A stretch of 64,000 bases of DNA, taken from NCBI GenBank assembly GCA_946122785.1, contig CAMGYJ010000011.1, positions 35,552,513-35,616,512 of the forward strand, in the 5' to 3' direction. The stretch comes from Linum tenue. Lineage: Eukaryota; Streptophyta; Magnoliopsida; Malpighiales; Linaceae. Of this stretch, positions 43,640 through 55,769 are shown one piece after another. The position numbers were made by a program, and so were the translations under genes. The first letter of the stretch is position 1; the number at the start of each line of letters is the position of its first letter. The notes under the pieces were generated by a model. It did no database searches and had not been told where the DNA came from. It worked only from the letters and a program-made list of their open reading frames with translations.

Positions 43640-46573
43640 CTAGCACCGGGCCCGGCCCCTTGGCCGGGAAAGTCTAGACAAAAAATATGTTCATATAACA
43701 TGCTTACAATATAATAGGAAGATACGACATATCACTGAAAAAAGAAATATGATTGTTCAAAGAAGAAAAGAAAAACATACAAAATAATAGGTTTTCAATA
43801 CTTAAAAATGGCAAATAGTTCAAGATTAGAGTTGTTTTTCCTAAAACATACATAATGAACCCTCAGAAGGAAAGAAAAAGATTGGTCTCTAACAGATTTT
43901 AGGAATGAGATCATTTGTAACCCTAATTAATGTCTAACAGATACACCCATATTATTCCTCTTCATAGAAAGTAGAATAAGGATCAGCTGGTTTGGAAGCA
44001 TGCTAGTCGTAGTCCCCGAAGATGCCTAGAAAATAGTCCGGGTTCTCAAGAGAGCTTCAAACTTAAGGCTGAGTGCAACTAATTTTGAATTACATATGTT
44101 TGTCTTTGTCAGTGTTGCTGATACTTTCACTGACTACTTTGATTGGTAAGTTGACCATAAATAATAGGGATATACCTTATTTTGACCTTGAAGTTTGTCG
44201 TAAAAGCCAAACTTGACATGAACTTGCAAATAAGACAGTTTTCAAAATTTTGAAAGAAATGGACAAATTTGGACTGAAATTTATGTTGTTCGTTAATATT
44301 AAAAGTTAAAAATTTCTTCATCCATTCAACATACAATGCTCAGGTGGTTGCGATTGCGATGTGGCTTCCATGTCATAGGGATGATACCTTATTTTGGCAT
44401 GAACTTGATGTAAAAGACAATTTTGGCTCGAATTTTCAAATAAGATAGGTTTGTTTGCACTTTGAAAGAAATGAACAAATTTGGTCCGAAATTTGGGTTG
44501 ACCTTTAATATTGACAGTTGTGATAGAGAGGTTTCGGTTGCGATGTGGCTTCCAAGTCATTTATTTATAAAGTCTAAAAAAGTGAATTTTTCAGAAGAAA
44601 AAAATACCACAAAATAGGACCCTTAGTATATCCTAATATTTTCATATTTACTTGCATAAATCATATTAAAAGGAAAAAGAAATTGATTCAGGCCCCCAAA
44701 AATCCCAAAGCACGAAACTATCTCTCTTTGTACCCCTCTCATCAATATTAACGGCAACCTAAATTTTGGGTCAAAGTTATTCATTTCTTTGAAAATTCGT
44801 ACAAAACTGTCTTATTTGAAAGTGTAGGGCAAAATAGCATATTATACCTATGACGTGAAAGTCACACCACAGTCACCTTAACATTGTATGTTGAGTCATA
44901 AAAAAAAGAAATGTTTGACCCTCAATATTAATAACCGACCCAAATTTCGGGTCAAATTTGTTAATTTCTTTCAAATTCGGACAAAACTATCTTATTTGAA
45001 TGTTCATGCCAAAATTGTTATTTACATCAAAGTTCAACACAAAATAGGATATTATCCCTAAATAATATAGGAGTACTAAAAATATTGGACTAATGAAGTT
45101 CAAAATGTTTCAAACAACATACAACCCTGATAAAACTGCAGTCCAACCAACTAACATTTAGAACAAATGACTTTCCAGCAGGATAACACAACTATAAGTA
45201 TGGGTGGTTCTATCATATTTTGATTAAGAAAATTACATAAGGAAATGATATATAGACCTTGAATGATATACTCTGAGTATGAAAATGATGTCTAGTGGCC
45301 GGAGCTAGGTACTATACCTTAAGCCCTTACAGATTAAAATCTAGGTCTTAATTCTATGAAGCTCATATACTAAGATCAATTTTATTAGAAACAATAATCG
45401 AAGGTCGTGTTTCATCAAAATACATCAAAAAAATTATGTGCATAATCTTAGTGTTTAGGGCAAGGATTGAAAACCCTTAACGTACCGGGGGTTCGACTAA
45501 ACCAGTAGGCACTATGTAGTGTTGTAAAACGACTGAATCACGGTTAACCACAGTTTTCGCATAAAATACCCTCCTGCCGACTTTTTCGGTACAACCTCTG
45601 ATGAGGTTTTATAATCCTTGGTTTAGGATCTATGATTTAAATAGTTAAGACCTAGAGTTCACTCGTCAAGGGTTAGAATATAGTGTCTCGTCTCGAAATC
45701 AGGTTAATTCAAAGTCTAGATTGCCATTTCTTACCAAGGGTATGAGTTACCTTTTGATTTTACTCAAAATATGATAGAAAACACTACACACACACATACT
45801 GGTATACTACAGGAGTATAGTATACTGGTATACTCCAAGAGTATAGTATACTCCACATGATCTAGACATTAGATGTACTTTGTTGAGCTCCAATCAATCT
45901 CAATGGTCAATTATAATTTTCCATTAAATTAAACTTTGGGTTTGAGTTTAGAGAATCGGGGCCTGGGGTTTATCCATTAGAGGTTAGGGTAGAGTATCAT
46001 ACCCCAAACTCGGTTAAAAATCATGGTCTAGATAGAGATATCTCACGAAGAGTACCCGAAGTATAATATACTCCAGGAGTACACCAGTCTGACCCATATA
46101 TATGTGGTTGTGTGTGCACATATATATTTAATATTGTAATTTGATATGCAATATTCGAATAAATGATATTTGGATTGCGGTTTTAAGATTATCCTCCATT
46201 TATAAGATAGACTACCATTATTATTGAAGTCAAAATAAAATAATAATAAATGATAATCAATGATCCAACACTAAAAATGCTTAAGAAAGACTTAGTGGGG
46301 TAGCTAACTGTGCTGGAAAAGTCATTTGATTTTCAGAATTTTGCCTCTTGTATGTTTTTTTTATAAATAAATGCAACAAATTTGTTTAGTCTTATTGGTT
46401 ATGACTCTTGTCCTGGTTAGAAGAGACCCGGGTTCAAATCTTGACATTGATATTTTTTTCAAATAAAAAAATAAACAATTGCAATGACGAAAGTACCCTT
46501 CCTACTTTCACTCTCGTTGCAGAAAATTTGAAATGGAAGAAAGTTGAGTCATGAATCTCCATCATATATCTTA
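43640..46573 (-). mobile_element. Helitron copy 1 (non-autonomous), main part
   Basis: Read on the minus strand, the 3' terminus is CCCGGCCAAGGGGCCGGG (a 7-bp stem hairpin, 43662-43645 region), then a few bases, then GGTGCTAG followed by host T. This is the canonical hairpin-CTRR end. The 5' part reads TAAGATATATGATGGAG at 46573. Its first four bases, TCTA, are found at 49526-49523, beyond copy 2, so the full copy is 2,938 bp. No Rep/helicase is encoded. It contains a nested MITE (44167-45058), GTATAC-type palindromes (45800-45860) and a tRNA-like B-box stretch near 46430. Confidence 0.85.
44158..45067. mobile_element. Mutator-type MITE nested in Helitron copy 1 (44167-45058)
   Basis: TAAATAATA flanks both sides (44158-44166 and 45059-45067), a perfect 9-bp target duplication. 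The ends read GGGATATACCTTATTTTGAC and, inverted, GGGATAATATCCTATTTTGT. Each arm holds two diverged ~200-bp units (44167 and 44380 direct; 44745 and 44925 inverted) with AAAGAAATGAACAAATTTGG motifs, so nearly the whole element is a large inverted repeat. It is noncoding. Confidence 0.85.
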
Positions 46574-49522
46574 CTAGCACCGGGCCCGGCCCCTTGGCCG
46601 GGAAAGTCTAGACAAAAAATATGTTCATATAACATGCTTACAATATAATAGGACGATACGACATATCACTGAAAAAAGAAATATAATTGTTCAAAGAAGA
46701 AAAGAAAAACATACAAAATAATAGATTTTCAATACTTAAAAATGGCAAATAGTTCAAGATTAGAGTTGTTTTTCCTAAAACATACATAATGAACCCTCAG
46801 AAGGAAAGAAAAAGATTGGTCTCTAACAGATTTTAGGAATGAGATCATTTGTAACCCTAATTAATGTCTAACAGATACACCCATATTATTCCTCTTCATA
46901 GAAAGTAGAATAAGGATCAGCTGGTTTGGAAGCATGCTAGTCGTAGTCCCCGAAGATGCCTAGAAAATAGTCCGGGTTCTCAAGAGAGCTTCAAACTTAA
47001 GGCTGAGTGCAACTAATTTTGAATTACAAATGTTTGTCTTTGTCAGTGTTGCTGATACTTTCACTGACTACTTTGATTGGTAAGTTGACCATAAATAATA
47101 GGGATATACCTTATTTTGACCTTGAAGTTTGTCGTAAAAGCCAAACTTGACATGAACTTGCAAATAAGACAGTTTTTCAAAATTTTGAAAGAAATGGACA
47201 AATTTGGACTGAAATTTATGTTGTTCGTTAATATTAAAAGTTAAAAATTTCTTCATCCATTCAACATACAATGCTCAGGTGGTTGCGATTGCGATGTGGC
47301 TTCCATGTCATAGGGATGATACCTTATTTTGGCATGAACTTGATGTAAAAGACAATTTTGGCTCAAATTTTCAAATAAGATAGGTTTGTTTGCACTTTGA
47401 AAGAAATGAACAAATTTGGTCCGAAATTTGGGTTGACCTTTAATATTGACAGTTGTGATAGAGAGGTTTCGGTTGCGATGTGGCTTCCAAGTCATTTATT
47501 TATAAAGTCTAAAAAAGTGAATTTTTCAGAAGAAAAAAAGACCACAAAATAGGACCCTTAGTATATCCTAATATTTTCATATTTACTTGCATAAATCATA
47601 TTAAAAGGAAAAAGAAATTGATTCAGGCCCCCAAAAATCCCAAAGCACGAAACTATCTCTCTTTGTACCCCTCTCATCAATATTAACGGCAACCTAAATT
47701 TTGGGTCAAAGTTATTCATTTCTTTGAAAATTCGTACAAAACTGTCTTATTTGAAAGTGTAGGGCAAAATAACATATTATACCTATGACGTGAAAGTCAC
47801 ACCACAGTCACCTTAACATTGTATGTTGAGTCATAAAAAAAAGAAATGTTTGACCCTCAATATTAATAACCGACCCAAATTTCGGGTCAAATTTGTTAAT
47901 TTCTTTCAAATTCGGACAAAACTATCTTATTTGAATGTTCATGCCAAAATTGTTATTTACATCAAAGTTCCACACAAAATAGGATATTATCCCTATATAA
48001 TATAGGAGTACTAAAAATATTGGACTAATGAAGTTCAAAATGTTTCAAACAACATACAACCCTGATAAAACTGCAGTCCAACCAACTAACATTTAGAACA
48101 AATGACTTTCCAGCAGGATAACACAACTATAAGTATGGGTGGTTCTATCATATTTTGATTAAGAAAATGACATAAGGAAATGATATATAGACCTTGAATG
48201 ATATACTCTGAGTATGAAAATGATGTCTAGTGGCCGGAGCTAGGGACATGGTATTATACCTTAAGCCCTTACAGATTAAAATCTAGGTCTTAATTCTATG
48301 AAGCTCATATACTAAGATCAATTTTATTAGAAACAATAATCGAAGGCCGTGTTTCATCAAATACATCAAAAAAATTATGTGCATAATCTTAGTGTTTAGG
48401 GCAAGGATTGAAAACCCTTAACGTACCGGGGGTTCGACTAAACCAGTAGGCACTATGTAGTGTTGTGAAACGACTGAATCACGGTTAACCACAATTTTCG
48501 CATAAAATACCCTCCTGCCGACTTTTTCGGTACAACCTCTGATGAGGTTTTATAATCCTTGGTTTAGGATCTATGATTTAAATAGTTAAGACCTAGAGTT
48601 CACTCGTCAAGGGTTAGAATATAGTGTCTCGTCTCGAAATCAGGTTAATTCAAAGTCTAGATTGCCATTTCTTACCAAGGGTATGAGTTACCTTTTGATT
48701 TTACTCAAAATATGATAGAAAACACTACACACACACACATACTGGTATACTACAGGAGTATAGTATACTGGTATATTCCAAGAGTATAGTATACTCCACA
48801 TGATCTAGACATTAGATGTACTTTGTTGAGCTCCAATCAATCTCAATGGTCAATTATAATTTTCCATTAAATTAAACTTTGGGTTTGAGTTTAGAGAATC
48901 GGGGCCTGGGGTTTATCCATTAGAGGTTAGAGTAGAGTATCATACCCCAAACTCGGTTAAAAATCATGGTCTAGATAGAGATATCTCATGAAGAGTACCT
49001 GAAGTATAATATACTCCAGGAGTACACCAGTCTGACCCATATATATGTGGTTGTGTGTGCACATATATATTTAATATTGTAATTTGATATGCAATATTCG
49101 AATAAATGATATTTGGATTGCGGTTTTAAGATTATCCTCCATTTATAAGATAGACTACCATTATTATTGAAGTCAAAATAAAATAATAATAAATGATAAT
49201 CAAAGATCCAACACTAAAAATGCTTAAGAAAGACTTAGTGGGGTAGCTAACTGTGCTGGAAAAGTCATTTGATTTTCAGAATTTTGCCTCTTGTATGTTT
49301 TTTTTTTATAAATAAATGCAACAAATTTGTTTAGTCTTATTGGTTATGAATCTTGTCCTTGTTAGAAGAGACCCGGGTTCAAATCTTGACACTGATATTT
49401 TTTTCAAATAAAAAAATAAACAATTGCAATGACGAAAGTACCCTTCCTACTTTCACTCTCGTTGCAGAAAATTTGAAATGGAAGAAAGTTGAGTCATGAA
49501 TCTCCATCATATATCTTATAGA
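46574..49522 (-). mobile_element. Helitron copy 2, inserted in the 5' end of copy 1
   Basis: It is nearly identical to copy 1 over its whole length, with only scattered substitutions and 1-8-bp indels. The 5' end is TCTATAAGATATATGATGG (49522 downward) and the 3' end GGTGCTAG (46574). It sits between A and T of TCTA^TAAG, the fifth junction of copy 1. The outer flank TTGGCTG (49527) joins cleanly to CTTTGA (43639), giving an A^T host site as expected for Helitrons. Confidence 0.88.
47092..48002. mobile_element. The same MITE in Helitron copy 2 (47101-47993)
   Basis: It occupies the identical position in copy 2. The left duplication is TAAATAATA; the right one has drifted to TATATAATA. The MITE therefore entered before the Helitron duplicated. 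Confidence 0.85.
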
Positions 49523-49526
49523 TAGA

Positions 49527-50312
49527 TTGGCTGTCTCTATGGTGCCTCATACACTTGGCTCCATCTCTCGAGGATTACTTCAAGGTTGTCATAAAGTAGA
49601 GGCTAGAAACTAGAGGAGAGCAAAGTTGTCTTACCCTTTTCCCCTTTTCCGGTTCCACTTGTTCCAGAGTAAGAGTATAGGAATAGGAGTTGAAGCAACA
49701 ATTGGCTCCCAAGATTGCATGGCAGAGGGGGTATGTAGAATATACTCGAGCAAAGTGAAAGGTTATGCAATATGCTCGACTGAAAGGATATCTTCATGGT
49801 TTATTATGAATGGCTTTAATACTCCTTCTTCATCAGATTTAATGTTTGGCATTTGATGGATGCTTCTTTTTCCTGTGGCTTGCCTCGAGTTTTGATACCT
49901 TAAGTCTAGCAGAATGGCCCATCTTTCTTCCTTCTTTTTGGTATCATGTCCTTGGATGGCTTGTTATTGCTTCCTCGAGTATGAATCCTGCAAAACTAAA
50001 CCAACTAGATTGTAATATTTTCTCTTTTTATGAAATAAAAATCTAACACAAAAGGTTAGTTTCTTTCAAATACTATAAAAAATCCCAAGCAGGCGCCAAA
50101 AAAATGACGTAGTAACAATTGATAAAATCCTAGAAGGCTCTAAGGTCGTATTCCACGAGATCTTTTGATAATAACTACGCAAAACCAACCTATTGTATTC
50201 GAATATGATGCAAGGAAAAGTGAAATTCGTGGGTTGAGGTGTCGAGATCCTAAACTCTTATGCGATAAATTAAACAAACAAATTTGGTAGTGACACAACA
50301 ATTGACATGAAA
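49527..50312. other. Unassigned flank, then probable degraded LTR end
   Basis: No gene is recognised. Since a primer-binding-like site follows at 50314, the preceding several hundred bases may be a decayed LTR, but no LTR start is identifiable. A GCAGGCGCCAAAAAAATGA stretch at 50091 resembles an inverted primer site. Confidence 0.3.
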
Positions 50313-50313
50313 T

Positions 50314-51290
50314 TTTGGCACCGTTGCGGAGGACATCTCGCAAGCTTCGGAAAAGGGAACGAGGTAGGATTTTTATCCTTTTCTTTCTGTTTATGTGGTT
50401 ATTGTTATTTTTGTTTCTATTTGTTTGAGTGTTTGTTTTTCGTAATTAAGTTTTTGTGCTCTATGTGTGCTATGAAAATTCATCACATCCATTCTAAATA
50501 GAAGTTTGTCACATACAAATTCCTCCTTGCCCTCTATGTTTGATTGCATTTTGATTCCAAGGCCAAGAAACCAAGCTCAAGCCATGGGTGAAGGACTCTT
50601 ACACACCTTAGCAAAGCTCTTTTGGTCTAAAGCAGCGCAAAGCTCATCCAACATCACCTCACCAAAAACCATGCATTCCAACACTGAACTTAACGAAGGA
50701 AATTTGATGCTGGAATACAAGTGTCCTTCTATGGTGAGGAGGATGATGATCCATCCAACCACCTAAATAATTTCTTATTTGTCTCAACCATGTGATCCAT
50801 CTAGAAGTCTTTAGGGGCGCCTTTAACCTAAAGCTCTTCCCTTTCTATTTGAAAGGAATAGCACAAGATTGGCTGCAATTTCATCTACCTGGGACCTTCG
50901 AAACATTGGGTTCCCTTGAACAAGCTCTTCAAGAGGAGTTTTCTCCCGCAAGGAAAGCTGACAAGATAAGAAAACACATTGTAAGGTTCAAGCAAGCGGA
51001 TGAGGCAACACTTCATGGTATTTGGACAGACTATCATGAGCCATCTTTATCTTATCCACACCATGGGGTTAGCTTGCAATAATCGAGGGAGTGCCACATG
51101 CATCCTCACCAACCAATGCCATCCAAGCTCAATCAAATTTCAAAACTGCGCTGTTGCATGAGGCCAAAGAGTTTAGCAAAGAAGGTGGCTTCCCTCCAAG
51201 CTCAACTAGCTTCATTTACCCAAGAGCACTTAAGAAGTAAAAAGCAGCTTGATGTGGCAGGCTATGCTCTAAATGACTAGCTCACTTACA
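50314..51290 (+). pseudogene. Athila/Tat-like primer site and gag remnant
   Basis: TTTGGCACCGTTGCGGAGGA (50314-50333) is a mutated tRNA-Asp-type primer site. Downstream, 50792-51085 reads FNLKLFPFYLKGIAQDWLQF, then LEQALQEEFSPARKADKIRK and FKQADEATLHGIWTDY, the conserved gag core. After a shift, AKKVASLQAQLASFTQEHLR follows. There are several stops and no pol. Confidence 0.8.
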
Positions 51291-52552
51291 AGAGAAATTA
51301 CGAGGTTAATGATCGAATTAAATAAAATTGGTTTAGCTCAGCTTCATTGGGATATATGAAATTATTGGTTCCACATGTATTGTACTTAGATATTTATAAA
51401 AATTTATGATAAAAATTTAGGTCAAGTGACAGTTTAATATGATACATTCATTGCGGCTTAATTGCATTAATTGTAACTTTATTTTTACTTCTTTCTTTCT
51501 TTTAGAAATGATGTTTTCCCATAAATTCGAATCTTGAGTCCAACAACAAATGAAAAAAAAAATGACACTTTAATTCACAAATCTTTCCTTCTTTTCTTTT
51601 CTCCTTTTTTATATTGCTAGATCTCATATTTCATTCTAATTTTTTTTTTCTCCTATTCTATTTCAAGTGCGTTACATATAGGAACTTGGCCTCTATTAGT
51701 CACACAAAGTTTCTATGCAAATGCATGTTACTCTAAATTATTTTTTATTCTTCTTTTTATGAGATATGCTCGATTTGCGCTATTTTCACTTCGTAATATT
51801 ATCCTCAACTAATGTAGTTTGCATACATAATGTCATTATGTTTTCTAGTAACTAATATTGCAAGTATGTGACTAACATATTTAAGATCTTATAAAGAAAA
51901 TGTTTATGTTTTGTACTTTAGTGCTATATAATATTGGAGAGGGTTATTTATTAATTTCTCATTTTTCAATTTGAAATGAATATGATATTCAACAAAATTT
52001 CAAATTTGGATAGTAACTGAATTGTTTTTTCCACTTGATTTTTCATTTATGATTTTGTTCAAAATTTTTTAAATAATTATTGAATATATATATTTAGTTT
52101 CTAATAATTTTTTCGGATGAAAAAAATAGAATACAGAACTTATACATGAAATTCTCCTAGTATAATTTATGTAGAAATTAAAGTCAACATTTCTTAAAAT
52201 GGATTTTGAGGTTAAATGATAAAGTAAAACAATCATGATTTGAAATTAGATTTTAAAGTCATTTCACAACATAACATCACTAATAATATCATTGTGCTTA
52301 ATATCATCAAATAGAACTTAGCCTATTGGTTAAATGTGTAAGCAATAATATTTATATGGACTCATAGATAGGAAGTTCGAATCTTACTGATGATAATTGT
52401 ATGCTTATTTATTTTTACCTTAGTGTAACTTAATAAATTACTAAAAAAATAAATGAGTTAAATGGTAGTAAAATTTGTGGATCATAGTAAATCTTATGTG
52501 GCAAGAAGTTGTTCTAAAACAATCATGATATAAGTGAAGGTAAAATAAAATA
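51291..52552. other. AT-rich intergenic; possible SINE at 52317-52410
   Basis: Mostly AT-rich without genes. Around 52320, TTAGCCTATTGGTTAA resembles a tRNA A box, and AAGTTCGAATCTTACT ~60 bp later resembles a B box, as in plant tRNA-derived SINEs. No tail or target duplication is defined, so confidence is low. Confidence 0.3.
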
Positions 52553-53944
52553 TCTATCTATATAAAATAATGACTTTCGAAATAAACACTTCACATATAC
52601 AAATTTTCTCTTCTTTCAATCTTCCACGTTAGTCTTGATTATTCATGTCACTTTTATTTACTTTTAAACTCAATACTAACTAAAAAATATTAACATATAA
52701 ATAAGCGTTTTAATGATTCAAACATATATATACACTATTTAGATTATTATAGTGTAAATTTTCTAACCAATAAGACAAACTTTATTTGTTGATATTAATT
52801 GGAAAACCAATCATATAAAATCCATCAATTATGTTACTTACTATAACAAAATGGAGAATACCATATCATGCATAAAACGTTTTTAATATGTTAGTTCTAA
52901 TTTTTATTCTATTTTTTTATCTTTTCATTTCATCAATAAAATTGATATTCAATCAAAATTGAGATTAATTTTGATTGGATCATATGATATAAATATAATT
53001 TTCATGATTACAAATAAATTATCTCTTCTTTCAACACTTCACAGATTAAAAATTTCTCCTTTTTCAATCTTCCACGTCAGTCTTGATTTTTCATTTCACT
53101 TTTATTTTATTCTATGTTTATACTCAAACCTACAAGGCTTAGATTATTTAGTGTAAAGTTTCTAATCAGTAATAGAAACTCTATTTTGTTGATATTAACT
53201 CCAAATCCAATAAGATAAAATATATCAATTATATTATTACTATAAAAAGAGAATACTATTTCATGCATCAATAATTTTTAATATGTTATTTCTATTTCTT
53301 TTAAATTTTTTCAATTCATCATCAAAATTGATATTGAATCAAAATTTAAATTAATTCTGAGTGAATCTTATATTATAAACATAATGGTTACGATTACAAA
53401 TAAATTACATCAATCCTAATCATCAATCATCCAAATTGATATGATATATTATACACTTTCTCAAATTAGGGTTCGCCATTTAAAAACTTCTTAACTGTCC
53501 ACTTTTTTTACGTCACTTTTATTATTTTAGTTTTTTTTAACTCAACAGCGTTACTAAGATCTAAACATACACCTATAAAGAGATTTATTATACTTTAAAT
53601 TTTCTAACAAGTAAGACAAACTATATTTGATGATATTGACTGCAAAACTATGAAAATAAACTCTGTCAATTATATTAAGATTGGGACTATCAGGTCATTA
53701 AACGGGTTTAATATATTACTTCTAATTTTATATATATTTTTTCACTTCATCGTTAAAATCAATATTGAATCAAAATTTAGATAACTTTGGAGTGGATCTT
53801 ATGATATAAACATATATTTTATAATTATAAATAGGTAACACCAATCTAAATGATCAACAAAGATAGGTTAATTATAATATTAAATGACTAATAAGTAATA
53901 ATTATAAAAATAAGTGATCATCCGATGATTGAGAGCAAAGCTAG
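52553..53944 (+). mobile_element. Candidate Helitron built of ~400-bp tandem repeats
   Basis: The 5' end is TCTATCTATATAAAATAATG after A. The 3' end has ATCATCCGATGAT (5-bp stem) then TGAGAGCAAAG and CTAG, followed by T: the Helitron hairpin-CTAG-T layout. The interior is three diverged units (from about 52760, 53157 and 53596). Each runs from TTCTAA--AGTAAGACAAACT through TTGATATT, TCATGCAT, TAATATGTTA and ATTGAATCAAAATT to ATTACAAATAAATT. The 5' end could instead be TCTATATAAAA at 52557. It is noncoding. Confidence 0.65.
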
Positions 53945-53995
53945 TTGTATACTACATCGAGATCACAACAAACATTGCACGCCAAATTAATATCC

Positions 53996-54042
<47 letters not shown>
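53996..54042. repeat. (AAT)n microsatellite
   Basis: An uninterrupted AAT/ATA trinucleotide tract of about 15 repeats. Confidence 0.95.
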
Positions 54043-54697
54043 TGAGATTTTGCTCTCCATTTATCGAAGCATCGTCTCAATTTTCTTGAATTTTCTCAAA
54101 TCAACTATACATTGTCATCCAACGTTTATTAATAAGTCTAGTGCTACCTTGTGTCACCCCCTTTACACTAGACGCAATCTAACAAACGTTTGTCGATTTT
54201 CTTTTATTCTACAACAATATATTAATTAGTTACTCAAGCGAATTCCTGAACGTCACTAATTGCTCTGAAGCTTGGGAGGTTTGGATTGACGACAAGGCCG
54301 GATCGATCAGCATTAATTGGGTTGGTATATTGTTGGTCATAATAGCTTTGGAAACTATTTTGAATTAATTATTAAGTGTTTTTTAATTTTCGGATATGAA
54401 AATAAAAAGGAAAATTAATAAAAGAAATATTCGGGAGATAATCAAGACCTTCTAAACACAATTCGGAGAGCAGATACACGAGAAAGTGAGATTCATAGAG
54501 CTTTGGTTTCGCTCAACTGGAAATAAACGAAGAGTACTTGTTGTTTTCTCCCGGAGGTGTCCTGCAGATAATCTGTTGTGCGCAACGAGGCAGTACCACG
54601 AACGTCTTAAAAATAGCGATCTAATCTGTGACTGAAAAAATTGGCAACCGTAATTTTCATACTCGGTTTCTAACAATATATATCTTGGTAAGCCATA
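54043..54697. other. Host flank of CACTA element 1
   Basis: A minus-strand frame of 83 codons (54703-54452) reads MWYGLPRYILLETEYENYGC and is not recognised. It spans the CACTA insertion edge. No gene is supported. Confidence 0.3.
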
Positions 54698-55484
54698 CCA
54701 CACTACAAAAAAAACTGTCTATGCCAAGGGTTATTTTCACTTATAGCAAGGGTTTAAACCCCAGCTACAAGACATAGCAAGAGTTATACCAACCATTGGA
54801 CCAACCCTTGGCAATGCTGCCCCTGCTACATGTAGCAAGGGTTTTGAGCGATCCTTGGTGGAAGTCCCATGCAGGGGTTGTACCAAGGGTTTAAAACCCT
54901 TGCAACATTAACAAGGGTTTAAACCCTTGCTATATGTCTCTAAAATTGAAAGAGACAATTTCCACATTACTACGTATAGCAAGGGTTAAAACCCATGCTA
55001 CATTTCACTTAGATAAAAACAAATTAGGGTCACTTTTTTGTTGCTAAATAACCGTCGCTAAAGAAATGGTCGCTAATATCAAACCTAATTCATTTTTCAG
55101 AACCACTTTTTGGTTACTAAAGTGACTTTTTCGTCACTAAAGTTAGAACATTCTCGTCACCAAATGTGAACCCATATGAGAGAACCGAAACATTGAGTTT
55201 TCCTAACTATTCAACACCAAATAAATAGTGAACAAAAACACTTCAATAAACTGTGGTTTTTCTTATTATATCTCTCCATAACCAGTTCAATGATCGACAA
55301 TCTTAAAACAATATCACTCCATATATCATTCATATGACATTCGGAATATTCTAAACATATTCTAAACACAAGAAAACATCTAGAGTTACACCTTGATGAT
55401 CTATAACTCAGCCGAGTGCATGAGAGAGCCTGATGAACACTTACACCCTGGTTGGACTAGAAATATGTCACTGCTGCTGTCACA

Positions 55485-55760
55485 CTGATCTGCTTTCAGA
55501 AACCAATTCGGGAATGGCTGACAATTCTGCAATGGCAGATGCATTTCCACAGTCCATATTTACCCCTGAAACAAATCACCATCAGAAGGCTTTTCTTTTT
55601 CTTAAGCTTTAAAGATTATGTTAAAATGCATTGATCATGAAGCGGTCATCGTGGTTTAAATTCTGAGAGTACCTGCTTTCAGCGCAAGAGCCACTGCATC
55701 CTCTGTTGTAGCCGTGTAATTAAGAACATTATAGTAAATCTCAATAGCACTACAATCTGA
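55485..55760 (-). pseudogene. Captured GH3 beta-xylosidase-like exons
   Basis: The minus strand reads [30 protein letters not shown] (55760-55673). After an intron with GTAC donor and TTTCAG acceptor comes VNMDCGNASAIAELSAIPEL (55565-). Joined, they give ALALKAGVNMDCG, the signature of plant glycoside hydrolase family 3 beta-xylosidases after the nucleophile region (SDC). They begin within ~20 bp of the end of the OSCA-like fragment and in the same orientation, so the two captures form a chimera. Confidence 0.8.
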
Positions 55761-55769
55761 AGCTAAGTA

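Noticed and set aside
46385..46470. tRNA-like stretch (GACCCGGGTTCAAATC) in Helitron copy 1, also in copy 2
   Set aside because: A B-box-like motif only; no cloverleaf can be drawn and the A box is poor, so no tRNA gene is called. It may be an old SINE fragment.
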